Shown here: piece by piece, positions 46,865-56,923 of the stretch
Numbering within the stretch: position 1 is the stretch's first letter
Layout of the letters: the number at the start of each line of letters is the position of its first letter
Assembly: GCA_943789025.1 (NCBI GenBank)
Contig: CALSSN010000021.1
Coordinates: 19,137-83,136 of the forward strand
Reading direction: 5' to 3'
Length of the DNA stretch: 64,000 nucleotides
Origin: an uncultured Verrucomicrobiales bacterium
GTDB taxonomy: Bacteria > Verrucomicrobiota > Verrucomicrobiia > Verrucomicrobiales > DEV007
The notes under the pieces: generated by a model
Seen by the model: only the letters and a program-made list of their open reading frames with translations
What the model was told of the DNA's origin: nothing
The model's database searches: none
Position numbers and translations under genes: made by a program

Positions 46865-49393
46865 ATGGAGCACAGCGCGTCCCAGAGAGACGGGTGTCCA
46901 TCCGTCGTCGGCCATCCCCAAAGGCCTTTATCCTGCTATCACCCTCGGCTGGTCTGCGGAATGATGGTGATTTTCCTGGTTTCGCCCCCTACGCTTTCTG
47001 CGGAATCGAAGCCGCAGGCACCCAGCGAGGTGGCTGGTACGGCAGAGGCTGAGATCGACCGCCGGGGACGTTTGCTGGCGGACGCCACCGCGTTGATCGA
47101 AGAGGGAGATCTCCTTGCAGGCGAAGGCAGCCTTGAAGCCGCCATGTCGAGCTTCTCCGAAGCGGCGCAAATTCTCCCGCGATCTCCAGTCACCGACTCG
47201 GTGCGCACGCACGCGATCACGCGTTTCTCAGAAACTGCAGTCCAGCATGCAAGGACACTCGTGGAAGGCGGGCATGCCGGGGAGGCAGGGCGGCTTCTTG
47301 AGGCGGTGCTTGTCAAAGAAATGAACCCCGGATATGCACCTGCCGCAGAACTGCTAAGCGACCTCGCTGACCCGCAGATCGTCAATCCGGGGAGGACACC
47401 GGAACATGTGCGCGATGTCAGCGAGGTCGAGTCGCTTCTCTTTATGGCGGGAGATCTCGCTGATACCGGGCAGTATGACCTGGCCGAGGACGCCTACCAG
47501 CAGGTGCTCAGGATCGACCGCTACAACTCGGCGGCGAGGAGAGGGATGGTTCGCGTCGACAGGTTGAAGAACGACTACCTGCAATCTGCACAGACGCATA
47601 CTCGGGCGAAAGCTCTGGGTGCAGTTGACGCTGCCTGGGAGCAGAACATCCCTGCCTCCTCAAACCTGATCAACCTTTTCGGTGTGGCAGAGGATTCAGG
47701 CAGGCAAGGAACCGTTGCGGTTTCGGAGAAGCTCAAGAGGATTGTTCTTCCCAAGGTGCAGCTCGTGGACGCAACGGTGAGGGAAGTTGCCGAATTCCTC
47801 AGCTTCCAAAGCAGGCAGTATGATACCACCAGTCTGGAGTCAAATGGCAAAGGGGTCAGTATTGTAGTAGCGGGTGGCCCCGAGTATGCGGAGGCCAAAG
47901 TCACCCTCGATGTGAAAGGACTCCCGCTCGGTGAAGTCCTGCGATATGTCGCTGATCAAGCGGGTATGCGCTATGTTGCCGAGCGCTATGCAGTCCGGCT
48001 CGTACCCCTCACTACCATCACTGAGGGGCTGATGACACGGGTTTTCCGAGTGCCGCCCGATTTCATCCAGTCCGATTCTCAGGGTGGTGATGCTGGCGCG
48101 GGGGTGGTGGATCCTTTTGCACCACTCCAGACGGCGGGAGGTGGGGCAGGACAGCTGCACAAACGACTGAGCGCACGTGAATTCCTCGAAAAACAGGGGA
48201 TCGCTTTTCCAAAGGGAGCGGCAGCTGACTTCAATCCGCAAAGCAGCACTCTCATGGTAAGAAATACCCAGGACGCTGTCGATCTGGTCGAGACCTTGGT
48301 AGACCAGGCTCGCAGCCAGCAGCCCAGACAGGTGGAAGTTATCGTTCACATGCTGGAAGTGCGTCAGGATACGCTCGGAGAGCTTGGCTATGACTGGCTT
48401 CTGTCCCCGTTTAATGTCGGATCATCGGACAGGATCTTCGGGTCTGGGGGCGTCTCCGGGAACAGCAGCACGGCGTTGGCAGGGTCGGATTACCCCTTCA
48501 ACCTGCCCGACGGGAGTATCATAGGCGGGTTGCCGCTGACTGCCGGCCTGCGGGGAGCGAGTGATCTGCGGAGTATTCAGTCGATCGATAACCTGCTGGG
48601 AACGCGATCAGCTTCTGGTCTTGGTTCTGAGAGCCCGGGTATTCTGGCGGTTTCCGGAGTCTTCAACGACCCGCAGTTTCAGACAGTGCTTCGGGCCTTG
48701 GATCAGGCGACTGGAACCGACCTGATGACCGCACCGAGGACAATTGCAAAGAGCGGCCAACGGGCGAAGATTGAGGTGGTTCAGGAGTTTATCTACCCAA
48801 CCGAGTTTGACCCGCCGGAGATTCCCGAGAGCGTGGGAATTGCTACGAATTTTCCGGGTCCCGGCGATGATGATTCGGAAGACCAGAGTACTGGTGACGG
48901 CACCGCACCGATCCTCCCTGCGACGCCAACGTCTTTCGAGGCGAGAAACCTCGGAGTGACCCTCGAGGTCGAGCCAATCATCAGCGAAGACAATCGCTCG
49001 GTTGACCTGAATATCTCCCCGGAATTTGTCGAGTTCCTCGGATTCGTCGACTACGGAAGCGATATCACCCAGGTTTCTTTCGGAAACCTGGGTGCCCGGC
49101 TGCTGACTCAGAATGATATTCTCCAGCCGATCTTCCGAAAAATTGGCCTCTCCACCTCAGTCACTGTCTGGGATGGGCAGACTGTGGTGATCGGCGGAAT
49201 TCTTCGTGACGAGGCGAAGCAGATCAATGACGAGGTTCCCTTCCTGGGAGCGATCCCGGGCATCGGCCACTTTTTTCGCTCTCAGGCAAGTGAGCTCGTG
49301 AAACGCAATCTCGTCATTTTTGTCACTGTGAAGATCATCGACCCCGGGGGCAATCGCCTGCATGCACCGGTAGCCCTGGAGGGGCGGCAGTAA
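46865..49393 (+). CDS. Amuc_1098-type type IV pilus/type II secretin
   Basis: The ~842-residue protein is an outer-membrane secretin of the verrucomicrobial type. It has a signal sequence (VCGMMVIFLVSPPTLSAES), an N-terminal helical/TPR region (AGDLADTGQYDLAEDAYQQV), N-domains (STLMVRNTQDAVDLVETLV), and a secretin core: VEVIVHMLEVRQDTLGELGY, DLMTAPRTIAKSGQRAKIEV, and the C-terminal DGQTVVIGGILRDE, VPFLGAIPGIGHFF and RNLVIFVTVKII. It forms the pore for pili or secreted pseudopilins. I prefer ATG 46865 over TTG 46853. Unlike the Akkermansia locus, no pilM/N/O genes follow; an AsmA-like gene and two pseudopilins do. Confidence 0.9.
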   Translation: MEHSASQRDGCPSVVGHPQRPLSCYHPRLVCGMMVIFLVSPPTLSAESKPQAPSEVAGTAEAEIDRRGRLLADATALIEEGDLLAGEGSLEAAMSSFSEAAQILPRSPVTDSVRTHAITRFSETAVQHARTLVEGGHAGEAGRLLEAVLVKEMNPGYAPAAELLSDLADPQIVNPGRTPEHVRDVSEVESLLFMAGDLADTGQYDLAEDAYQQVLRIDRYNSAARRGMVRVDRLKNDYLQSAQTHTRAKALGAVDAAWEQNIPASSNLINLFGVAEDSGRQGTVAVSEKLKRIVLPKVQLVDATVREVAEFLSFQSRQYDTTSLESNGKGVSIVVAGGPEYAEAKVTLDVKGLPLGEVLRYVADQAGMRYVAERYAVRLVPLTTITEGLMTRVFRVPPDFIQSDSQGGDAGAGVVDPFAPLQTAGGGAGQLHKRLSAREFLEKQGIAFPKGAAADFNPQSSTLMVRNTQDAVDLVETLVDQARSQQPRQVEVIVHMLEVRQDTLGELGYDWLLSPFNVGSSDRIFGSGGVSGNSSTALAGSDYPFNLPDGSIIGGLPLTAGLRGASDLRSIQSIDNLLGTRSASGLGSESPGILAVSGVFNDPQFQTVLRALDQATGTDLMTAPRTIAKSGQRAKIEVVQEFIYPTEFDPPEIPESVGIATNFPGPGDDDSEDQSTGDGTAPILPATPTSFEARNLGVTLEVEPIISEDNRSVDLNISPEFVEFLGFVDYGSDITQVSFGNLGARLLTQNDILQPIFRKIGLSTSVTVWDGQTVVIGGILRDEAKQINDEVPFLGAIPGIGHFFRSQASELVKRNLVIFVTVKIIDPGGNRLHAPVALEGRQ

Positions 49394-49557
49394 GTGAAAA
49401 AAGCGGCCCGGAGTGGCATCCCTACACCCGGCATGCTCGGTGGCGGCAGTATCGGTTGATGCCCTCACGAGGTCGCGACGCTCTGGTTCCGAGTGGACGG
49501 CGACAAAGATAGAGCCTTGCGTTCTGGCCTGATTTGATTGAAGAAGATGGATTATCG

Positions 49558-51096
49558 ATGGGACAGCAGGATCGAATACACCAGTCTGAACGCAGCGAGT
49601 CCGACGCCGAGGAACGAGATGATAGAGCTTACCAGCGAGATCAGAAATTGGAGACAGATCCGGGAGGGCACAGGAACACTGAACGGGTTCGGAAGCGGAA
49701 GCGAAAGCAAAAGCGGCGAAGTCACCAGCCCATTTACACTCGGCGTCGCCGTACTGCGATCCGCAGAAGGGTATGTGTTTTCTTAGCGCTGGTCATCGGC
49801 GGCCTGCTCGCCTTCGGTTTCATACGGGTGCGAAGCTATTATCTGGGAGAGGAATTCCTCGCAGACCTCGAGGCCCGCCTTGAGGATGAATCGGGTCTTG
49901 ATCTGAAAATCGAAGGGCTGTCCTGGGCAGGTCGAGAGGTCGTCATCGACCGCATCACGCTGAACGATTCCATGGCGAGGCTCGGGATGGTTCGCGAATT
50001 GGAACTTGGCATGGTCCGCGCCACAGTGCCGCTGACCGCCTGGATGCAGAGACAATGGGAGGTGACCGATGTGAAAGTGGGAAATACCACCCTGCGACTG
50101 GAGCTGCCCGAGCGCGCAGATGCCCCGGGCGAGGAGGCACTTGCGGAAAGTTCGGAACAAGCTGGGAGTAGCGGCAGGGAGACGGCTTTGGTTTTTGGCG
50201 TGATCTCCGCAGACAAGGTCTCCATCGATGTCGGCGGCGAGCTCATTCTCAACCAGGGCGCGGTAGTGATCCGCAGGACAAAAGGACAGGGCGACTTTCA
50301 GGTCACGATCAAAGGCGGGCTTCTTGAGGGGCCCGCTTCCCTACCCCCGCTTCGTCTCAGATCAGGCAGCGCATTCCTTTCCGGCGGCGTCCTCAAGATC
50401 CACCAGAGCAGCTGCAGCTTTGCAGGTGGTTCCGAAGAAGTGGGCTCGGAGACGAGCGGTAAATTGGAAGGAACGGTCGATTGCTTCGATGGCAAAACTT
50501 CGCTGACATTCAACTTCCGTGGCGAGGATGTGGGCGCGCTTCTTGCCCCTGAATGGAGCGCAAGGTTATCAGGGATGCTCGATGGGGAATTTTCCTACCA
50601 GAGCACATTGAGGGCGGGTGACGGGAGGCTTTCAGGAGACTTTGCGCTCAAGAAAGCACGCTACCGCAGCCACCCGACTCTCCAGCGTATCGCAGAGGCC
50701 ACCGGAGACATCGCGCTCACCGATATCCGCTTTGACCGCGTGATCACCGGCCACCTGCTCCTCACGAAACAGGGTGGGCACATCAATGCCCTAGATGTCG
50801 ACCAGAGAGGGGTGCTCGCAATCCGGGGTGACCTGAGCTGGGAAAAAAGTAAGCAAGGCGAGAACCCCACACAAGGGGGACCCGCGATCGATGCCACACT
50901 TCGAATTGGACTCGCGCCTGACACGGTGCAGAAATTTCCTGGTGGACGCCCCGCCTGCTTCAGCCCGGAAGGCAAAGGCAACTTTTCGTGGACTGAGGTG
51001 CAGCTTAAGAGTGCTCCGGAGGGCTTGCGCGACTCACTGCTCCCGAAGCTCGAGCAGCTGGGAATGGTGCCCGGCACTCAGGAACCAGAGGGCTGA
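49558..51096 (+). CDS. AsmA-like inner-membrane-anchored protein
   Basis: The 512-residue product begins with a highly charged cytoplasmic segment of ~65 residues (Arg/Lys/Asp-rich, with RKRKRKQKRR), one membrane helix (VCVFLALVIGGLLAFGFIRV) and a large periplasmic beta-rich part (LDLKIEGLSWAGREVVIDRI, RLSGMLDGEFSYQ, GHLLLTKQGGHINALDV). This layout resembles AsmA/TamB-type proteins that act in lipid or envelope-protein transport, but motif support is weak. It follows the secretin by 164 bases on the same strand. ATG 49558 is preferred over TTG 49534. Confidence 0.65.
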   Translation: MGQQDRIHQSERSESDAEERDDRAYQRDQKLETDPGGHRNTERVRKRKRKQKRRSHQPIYTRRRRTAIRRRVCVFLALVIGGLLAFGFIRVRSYYLGEEFLADLEARLEDESGLDLKIEGLSWAGREVVIDRITLNDSMARLGMVRELELGMVRATVPLTAWMQRQWEVTDVKVGNTTLRLELPERADAPGEEALAESSEQAGSSGRETALVFGVISADKVSIDVGGELILNQGAVVIRRTKGQGDFQVTIKGGLLEGPASLPPLRLRSGSAFLSGGVLKIHQSSCSFAGGSEEVGSETSGKLEGTVDCFDGKTSLTFNFRGEDVGALLAPEWSARLSGMLDGEFSYQSTLRAGDGRLSGDFALKKARYRSHPTLQRIAEATGDIALTDIRFDRVITGHLLLTKQGGHINALDVDQRGVLAIRGDLSWEKSKQGENPTQGGPAIDATLRIGLAPDTVQKFPGGRPACFSPEGKGNFSWTEVQLKSAPEGLRDSLLPKLEQLGMVPGTQEPEG

Positions 51097-51360
51097 AAAC
51101 CCGATAACCAGAGCCTCTGGTGACCCGATCAGGAGCCGGATTCGCTGCCCTCGAAAAAAATCAGCAAATGTTACCGCTTGGTTACAGACGGGAAAGTGAG
51201 CGTGATTTCAGTTGCGGATTTGAGAGGAGTTTGGCATGATGATTCTGGCAAAGGGTTTTTCACAAATAATGACAGACCCCCAGCCGATGCAATCATAGAA
51301 ATTATATCATCCTATCCTGCATCTGAATAAAACAAACCAAATAATAAAATAAAAAGACCA

Positions 51361-52068
51361 ATGAAAACACGTCGTAACCAGGGTTTCACCCTGATCGAAT
51401 TGTTGGTGGTGATCACGATCATCGCCATTCTCGCATCCATCGCGGTGCCCGTTTATAACACCGTGACTGAGAAGGCACGTATTGCCAAGATGACCTCCAA
51501 CGTGAAGCAGGTCGTTCTCGCTTGCCGCGTCTTTGCTGTGGACTGGGACGGAAATCTTCCAGCCGGAGCACTTGACACAGGAGCAACCACAACTGGTGCC
51601 AAAGGTACAGCTGCCTATGCTGTTTCTGGTGATGCGTGGGAGGATCTCTACTTCTCTGGCACTCTGACTGAACCTCTTTACTGGACTGCTGGAGCACGTG
51701 GGTGTGCCGTTAGTAAGCCAACAGTAAATGCGGAGATTGCAGCAGCTAACAATAACTATGTTTCTTATATTGAGAATCTGACAGATGGTGATGCAGGTGG
51801 AAGTGTTCTTTGCTACGAGGGAGATGATGCTGGAGTAGCAACAGCAGCAGCAGTATGGACAAAAGCAAAAGCACACCCTTGGACGAAATCGTTCATTGCC
51901 GGATACCTTGACGGAAGTGCTGCAGCGATTAACCTGAATACAACTTCTGGCGCACCAGTTGGCGAGAGCGGAACTTCATTCTTGAACGTTTTAAAGAGCG
52001 TTGGAGCAGGAGCAGGAACCGCTGGATACGTTGACCTGGGCGCGACGACAGCATTCCGAAAGCCCTGA
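51361..52068 (+). CDS. Type II secretion/type IV pilin-like pseudopilin 1
   Basis: A prepilin: MKTRRNQGFTLIELLVVI is the short basic leader, cleavage after Gly by a prepilin peptidase with Phe as first mature residue, Glu at +5, and a hydrophobic helix. The C-terminal domain is of the verrucomicrobial/planctomycete H-X9-DG-like type (SFIAGYLDGSAAAINL near residue 180), 235 residues in all. It is lower in GC than its neighbours and is preceded by a ~260-base AT-rich leader. A strong Rho-independent terminator follows at once. The product probably works with the secretin encoded upstream. Confidence 0.93.
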   Translation: MKTRRNQGFTLIELLVVITIIAILASIAVPVYNTVTEKARIAKMTSNVKQVVLACRVFAVDWDGNLPAGALDTGATTTGAKGTAAYAVSGDAWEDLYFSGTLTEPLYWTAGARGCAVSKPTVNAEIAAANNNYVSYIENLTDGDAGGSVLCYEGDDAGVATAAAVWTKAKAHPWTKSFIAGYLDGSAAAINLNTTSGAPVGESGTSFLNVLKSVGAGAGTAGYVDLGATTAFRKP

Positions 52069-52102
52069 TTTTCAGAGAAATACATAAGCTTTAGCTTAAG
52101 TT

Positions 52103-52142
52103 AAGCCGTCCTCCGGAAAAAAAGTCGGAGGACGGCTTTTTT
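52103..52142 (+). terminator. Rho-independent terminator after pseudopilin 1
   Basis: A 13-bp perfect stem (AAGCCGTCCTCCG / CGGAGGACGGCTT) with an A-rich 10-base loop is followed by four further T. It lies 35 bases after the first pseudopilin stop and 27 bases before the second pseudopilin start, so it should limit transcription of the second gene to read-through. Confidence 0.93.
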
Positions 52143-52168
52143 ATGCATTTTCAAGAAAAAAAGGACTA

Positions 52169-52880
52169 ATGCAAACGCGTCCAACACAAGGGTTTACCTT
52201 AGTCGAATTGTTGGTGGTGATTGGCATCATCTCAATCCTCGCATCCATCGCGGGTACCCGTTTATAACACTGTCACTGAGAAAGCACAGGTCATCAAAAT
52301 GACTTCCAACATCAAACAGATCGTTCTTGGTTGCCACGTATTTGCTACAGACTGGGATGGCAACTTTCCTGCTGGCGTTCTTGACACAGGGGTCAGCCAA
52401 GCTGGAGCGAGCGGCACCAACCCCTACGGAAACTCAGGGGATGCCTGGGAAGACCTTTACTTCGCCGGAACCCTGCAAGAGCCTTTCTACTGGACAAGTG
52501 GAGCCCGCGGTCTTGCCCTGAATAAGCCAAGGATCGATTCGTCAATCAGTAGAGCTGATGGCAACAACTACCTGAGTTACATTGAAAATTTGGGAGATGG
52601 TGACGTGGGCGGTCTGATTCTTTGCTTCGAAATGGCTGACGATGGCAGCCCCACGAATCCTGTCTGGAACGCCAATGTAGACACCCACCCTTGGGGCAAG
52701 AGCTTCATCGCAGGCTATCTAGACGGAAGCGCTCAACTGATCAACTTTTCTCCAGACGGGGGTGCACCAGTTGGAGGGTTAGGGACCGCCTTTAAAAATA
52801 TCTTACAGAGTATCGGTGGCGCAGCTGGAATTGATGGATTTCCTGATTATCCGGCTGCCACCCTCTACAAACTCCCATAA
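52169..52880 (+). CDS. Pseudopilin 2, frameshifted in the N-terminal helix
   Basis: The gene starts MQTRPTQGFTLVELLVVIGI with a proper prepilin signal, but after ILASIA the frame breaks at 52252-52254, where GCGGG stands in place of GCGG in the first copy. In the next frame the product continues VPVYNTVTEKAQVIKMTSN and matches pseudopilin 1 along its length, including SFIAGYLDGSAQLINF. Removing one G gives a 236-residue protein. Nucleotide identity with the first copy is high across the N-terminal codons, which indicates a tandem duplication. AAGGAC before the ATG is a plausible ribosome-binding site. Confidence 0.87.
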
Positions 52881-52931
52881 CAGAAAATTTGGGAGTGCAG
52901 TGGCTGGGCGCAAATTTTACGCCAAGTCAAA

Positions 52932-55900
52932 TCACTGCAGAGGCAGGGACTGATTTAGCACCCCGCGCGTCTTCACCAAGCCAAGCCCTGGGGCTTTTAT
53001 TACAGAAAACCCCTCAGGCAATGTGCCGCCCAGGTTCAGGAAGTTCTGGTGCGCTATTTTCGCGTCTTCACGTTCAGGAAGCTCTGCAGCAAGAGCCATC
53101 GCCCGTCCCGGTATGGGAAGCTTGGATTGATAGTTGGCAATCACGCGTCTCTTATGATCATCGCCCAGGTAACAAGCAAGTTCCAGCAGGAGTCCTTGCC
53201 GACGATCATTTTGACAGCCGGAGGGTAGAGGAGCTTCGAATAAATCAAAAATACCTGCTAATTCTGCGTGATTCATTTCTGGCAGTAAGGTGAAGAGTTG
53301 GTCAAGTAAAAAGCCACTGACAGTCGAATCAGCCCACGCACGGTCACGCTGCATTGCCAAACCGCGACGTAAAAGATTCATTCCCTCATCAGGAGATCCG
53401 TTTCGGAGTCGGTTCAGGCCCATTAAGAATTCAGCCTCTGCAGGAAAAATATCGCGAATAGCAGAAATTTCATCATCCGAGAATCCCAGGGTGGCTGAGG
53501 CAGCCATCGCCAAATAAAGGCGCTCGACTAAAGTAACGTGCCGATTAGCAAGGTTTTTCATGGATTCCCGATATCTTTTTCGCCCGAAAGCCCAGAACGC
53601 TTGGCGGGAAAGATTCTTCATTCCAGGCTTCTCCTGATTTTTTGCAAAATCTTCCGCAAAAATAGACACACTCTCTCTTTTCGTCAGAGCAGTCTCCAAC
53701 TGTCCTGTCACGACTTTACTGACGTCTCTTGCCGCAAAGAGTTTTCCAAGTTGTGCAACCAGCGGTTCCGAAGTCCCAATCAATGATTGTCGCGCGACGC
53801 CGAATTCTAAATGGTTACGATCATCGGTATTCACCCGAACATTTTCCTTTACCAAGATCCGTAAGGTGGCAGGGGCGACTGCGAACCGGGCAAAAAACCC
53901 TTCTGCAGTATCAGTCTTAAACCCCCTGATCAGAGCTTTCAGAAAGGCCGGGTGCTTCATCCTCTGCCGCATCTGCTGCAGGTCATAGGGCGCCTCGTTG
54001 AAGGAAGCAATGAACACAAAATCGTTGGCCTGTGTGATCCACATTTCGACCCGCGGAAAAACCGAATACATGGTCTTCACGACCTGTTGAAGAGAGGCTA
54101 AATCCAAGTTATACCCCTGAAGCCATTGAGCGAATACCGCCCCTTCATTCATTCTTTTAACGCACTGCTGGTAGTATTCGACAGTGTAAAAATTACAGAT
54201 GCCGCTTCGTGTCAGGTTACTCGGTTCGGAGATGATGGCATCATAGCTGCGTCCTCGCGTTGCCAATGTCTCCCGTGCGTCTCCGATAACCACATGCACA
54301 GCAGGGTTTGAAAGAGCGTCGAGACTGCCGTCCGCAAACCACTTCTGCGCCGCAATGACAGCTGGTTCGATCTCAAGAAGATCCACCCGTTCGACGCCTG
54401 GAAATGAAGCCATCCAACCTGCAGACACCCCGGTGCCAGCTCCAATGATTGCCGCATTGCGCACACCGTCACCGTGGAGAAGGGCTGGGATTAAAGAAAG
54501 ACCGATGGTGGTAGAAATATCGCCATGCAGTGAACTGTCTGATTTGCCGTTATTGATGAGAGCCCTGCTGGATTTACCATCTACAGCGACGCAGGTTTCC
54601 CTCCCCTCCCACTCTTCGAGAATGCCTTCTTCTGCCACGGCAAAGCTCTGCATGCATTCCGCGACCGTTTGAGGCACCACGCCAATGCGGCCAAAGCCGA
54701 TGGCGGCATGTCGCCAGTATGCGCCTGGGCCGGAGTTCGTAGCAACATGCACAAAGGTAGCTAAGAGAAGAAGCGCTGTGATGAGAGCTCCGCCATGGCG
54801 AAGGATTCCGCTTCCGGAGGAAGTTGCGCTTTTCAGGTGGTAGCGAAGAAAAACGACCGAGAGCAAAGCGCATAATCCTGCTGAAAGAACCCAGAGGTTC
54901 TTTGCTCCCAACCACGGAAGTAGGAGGAATCCGCCCAGCAGGGAACCTGCGATCGCCCCCGCCGTGTTCCATGCATAGGCATTTCCCAGTTGACGGCCTA
55001 TCATGCTTCCGCCACGACCAAGCAACGAGAGCAAAATCGGAAACTGAATCCCGGCAATAATCGAAGGGATCAATGCCATGGCGGCAACAGTCAGAAACCA
55101 AAGCATCATTGCTTGGTTCCAGCCCTCTTCTTTGGCCTCCATGACGCCAAGTGCAACGTGCCAGGCAAACCAATCTCCCAGCAGATAGGGAACCAGAACA
55201 ACCACCGCCTGCAGGGCGCATAAGAAGGCGAAAACACCCGGTCTGTGCCCGATCTTCCGTCCGGTCATCGCGTAAAGACCGCCACCCAGAGCAAGTCCAA
55301 GCAATGCCACCATCAACACCATCCCCAGTGCATACACCGAACCACCTGTCAAAGGAGTCGACATCCGATACCAGACGAGTTCCAGCATAAAGAAAATCAT
55401 GCCGGTCACGAAAGCTGCTCCGTAACAGGTTGATGTGGAGATGATTGAAGGCGTGTCCTCTGCTTTTGGAGAGGTCTTTTCCGGGCTGCTTTTTGTCTCG
55501 TCCCGGTGATTATCCTCGATGTTTTTCTTATTTTCCTGAGTTTTTTCGGACGAGGTAACAGTGGTCGTCGGAACCCGGGCGAGGGCCAGAGCAGCCAATC
55601 CGATCAGCAGGTTGAACACAACAGCCAGCCACAAAGACCCGCGGTTTCCAAGGTGCTCGAGCGTCACAAAAGTAGTCATGAACACCCCGGTCAGAGCCCC
55701 GACAATGTTGATGCCATAAAGCCAGCCGGTGACTTTTCGATCAGGGTCCGCATCGTGCTGCAGGTGCTTGGCCGCCGCCGGCAGGGTGCCTCCCATCAGA
55801 AAACACGGCAGCCCGATCACCGCGAGGGTCATCCCCCCTCGAAGCAAGGTGGCAACCCCATACCCCAATTCGACCTCTCCTCCGGTGCCATAGTAAAGTC

Positions 55901-56246
55901 GCCGAACAAGGATAAGAAGAATCGGCGTTGCCGCGGCTGTCAGGCTGATTCCTATCTCGACCAATCCGTAAAAGAACAGGGGAGAAGTCGACCGCTCCAC
56001 CCGCCTTCCTAAAACTGCACCTCCCACACCCAGACCGCCCATGAAGACGGCCAGAACCGCAGCCATCGCCCCAGTCGTGCCACCAAAGATAAGTCGAAAC
56101 TCCCGAATCCAGACCACCTGATACACCAAGGAACAATAACCTGAGACCAGAAGGATCAGAGAGAGGCTACAAAGGTGTAAGGCTCCAGCTGAAGCAGGAC
56201 GTAAACCCGACGCACTTGCATGAGGGGATTGAGAGGAAGCATCCAT
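52932..56246 (-). CDS. Fused membrane protein / spermidine-synthase-like methyltransferase-fold protein
   Basis: The 1104-residue product has an N-terminal membrane part of roughly 14 helices in two blocks (SLVYQVVWIREFRLIFGG is the family-typical opening; GTLPAAAKHL follows), separated by a charged loop near residues 235-270. A Rossmann domain of the spermidine synthase type spans about residues 540-790: AAIIGAGTGVSAGWMAS, VDLLEIEPAVI, VVIGDARETL and AIISEPSNLTRSG. A C-terminal helical/TPR-like region of ~300 residues completes it. Such proteins are common in Verrucomicrobiota and Deltaproteobacteria; real aminopropyl transfer is unproven. The gene is convergent with pseudopilin 2. Confidence 0.87.
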   Translation of the reverse strand: MDASSQSPHASASGLRPASAGALHLCSLSLILLVSGYCSLVYQVVWIREFRLIFGGTTGAMAAVLAVFMGGLGVGGAVLGRRVERSTSPLFFYGLVEIGISLTAAATPILLILVRRLYYGTGGEVELGYGVATLLRGGMTLAVIGLPCFLMGGTLPAAAKHLQHDADPDRKVTGWLYGINIVGALTGVFMTTFVTLEHLGNRGSLWLAVVFNLLIGLAALALARVPTTTVTSSEKTQENKKNIEDNHRDETKSSPEKTSPKAEDTPSIISTSTCYGAAFVTGMIFFMLELVWYRMSTPLTGGSVYALGMVLMVALLGLALGGGLYAMTGRKIGHRPGVFAFLCALQAVVVLVPYLLGDWFAWHVALGVMEAKEEGWNQAMMLWFLTVAAMALIPSIIAGIQFPILLSLLGRGGSMIGRQLGNAYAWNTAGAIAGSLLGGFLLLPWLGAKNLWVLSAGLCALLSVVFLRYHLKSATSSGSGILRHGGALITALLLLATFVHVATNSGPGAYWRHAAIGFGRIGVVPQTVAECMQSFAVAEEGILEEWEGRETCVAVDGKSSRALINNGKSDSSLHGDISTTIGLSLIPALLHGDGVRNAAIIGAGTGVSAGWMASFPGVERVDLLEIEPAVIAAQKWFADGSLDALSNPAVHVVIGDARETLATRGRSYDAIISEPSNLTRSGICNFYTVEYYQQCVKRMNEGAVFAQWLQGYNLDLASLQQVVKTMYSVFPRVEMWITQANDFVFIASFNEAPYDLQQMRQRMKHPAFLKALIRGFKTDTAEGFFARFAVAPATLRILVKENVRVNTDDRNHLEFGVARQSLIGTSEPLVAQLGKLFAARDVSKVVTGQLETALTKRESVSIFAEDFAKNQEKPGMKNLSRQAFWAFGRKRYRESMKNLANRHVTLVERLYLAMAASATLGFSDDEISAIRDIFPAEAEFLMGLNRLRNGSPDEGMNLLRRGLAMQRDRAWADSTVSGFLLDQLFTLLPEMNHAELAGIFDLFEAPLPSGCQNDRRQGLLLELACYLGDDHKRRVIANYQSKLPIPGRAMALAAELPEREDAKIAHQNFLNLGGTLPEGFSVIKAPGLGLVKTRGVLNQSLPLQ

Positions 56247-56923
56247 AGGAAGGGTTAATCCTCAATGGCAGGATACTCAAACACCTTATGTCGCCGCCTG
56301 CCGGTTGCCGGAATCTCAGGTTTCTGGTAAAATCAGCCGCCTAAGGGAAGGGCTGATTCATGGCGGTGCCCGTCATTGTTGTCCGGATTCTGTGTGGTAC
56401 GGAGCGAGGCGAGAGTGGGTGAACATCCACGACCAACGAAAGATGACCGACGACCGACGAGCAACGAAAGACGACCGACGAGCAACGACCGACGACCGAC
56501 GACCGACGACCGACGACCGACGACCGACGACCAACGACCGACGACCGACGAGCAACGAGCAACAAAGCCACGCTGGATGCGGGCAGCAACCCGAAGCGCT
56601 TCTTCAGCGAGCTCAGAGCGCAGCGATGCTTGCCTTTCATCCAATTCCATTCCTAGTGGCGGGTGGAGCACAATTGATCAGACCTTCCCTAAGGCCGCAT
56701 CGACCGCACCATGATTGCCTATTCTCGGGTTCCTGACAACCATCAGGAAGCGACAGAGGGGATATGTAGATTCTCCGCTTCCATCCGCAAAGAACATTGA
56801 ACCATTTGAGGCGCAACACAGCCGAATTGGCAGCCAGACGCTTGCAGGCTCTCGTTCGGGCTCTCCCTGCTTCCTTTTCATCCGGTCCTTGACCTGACAT
56901 GTGCGTTCATTAACCTCAAGGGG
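56247..56923. other. 680-base gap without a supported gene
   Basis: The divergent gap before the cNMP/FHA gene holds a 133-base heptanucleotide array and otherwise nothing I recognise. The repeat leaves several frames open on both strands, but the predicted products are repeat translations or shadows. Confidence 0.55.
56430..56562. repeat. Degenerate heptanucleotide array (GACCGAC units)
   Basis: About 19 units of 7 bases, mostly CGACCGA, are mixed with variants AGCAACG, AAAGACG and CCAACGA. The longest perfect stretch lies near 56485-56530. The variant units recur in order, which suggests expansion of a mixed block. Confidence 0.93.

Noticed and set aside
51230..51260. Possible sigma-54 promoter (TTGGCATGATGATTCTGGCA) before pseudopilin 1
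   Set aside because: The required GG-N10-GC spacing is not met; a sigma-70-like pair (TTGCGG, 17 bases, CATGAT) is also too weak to call.
52884..52918. AAAATTTG...CAAATTTT inverted repeat as a bidirectional terminator
   Set aside because: The stem is AT-only, 8 bp, with a 19-base loop; too weak to support.
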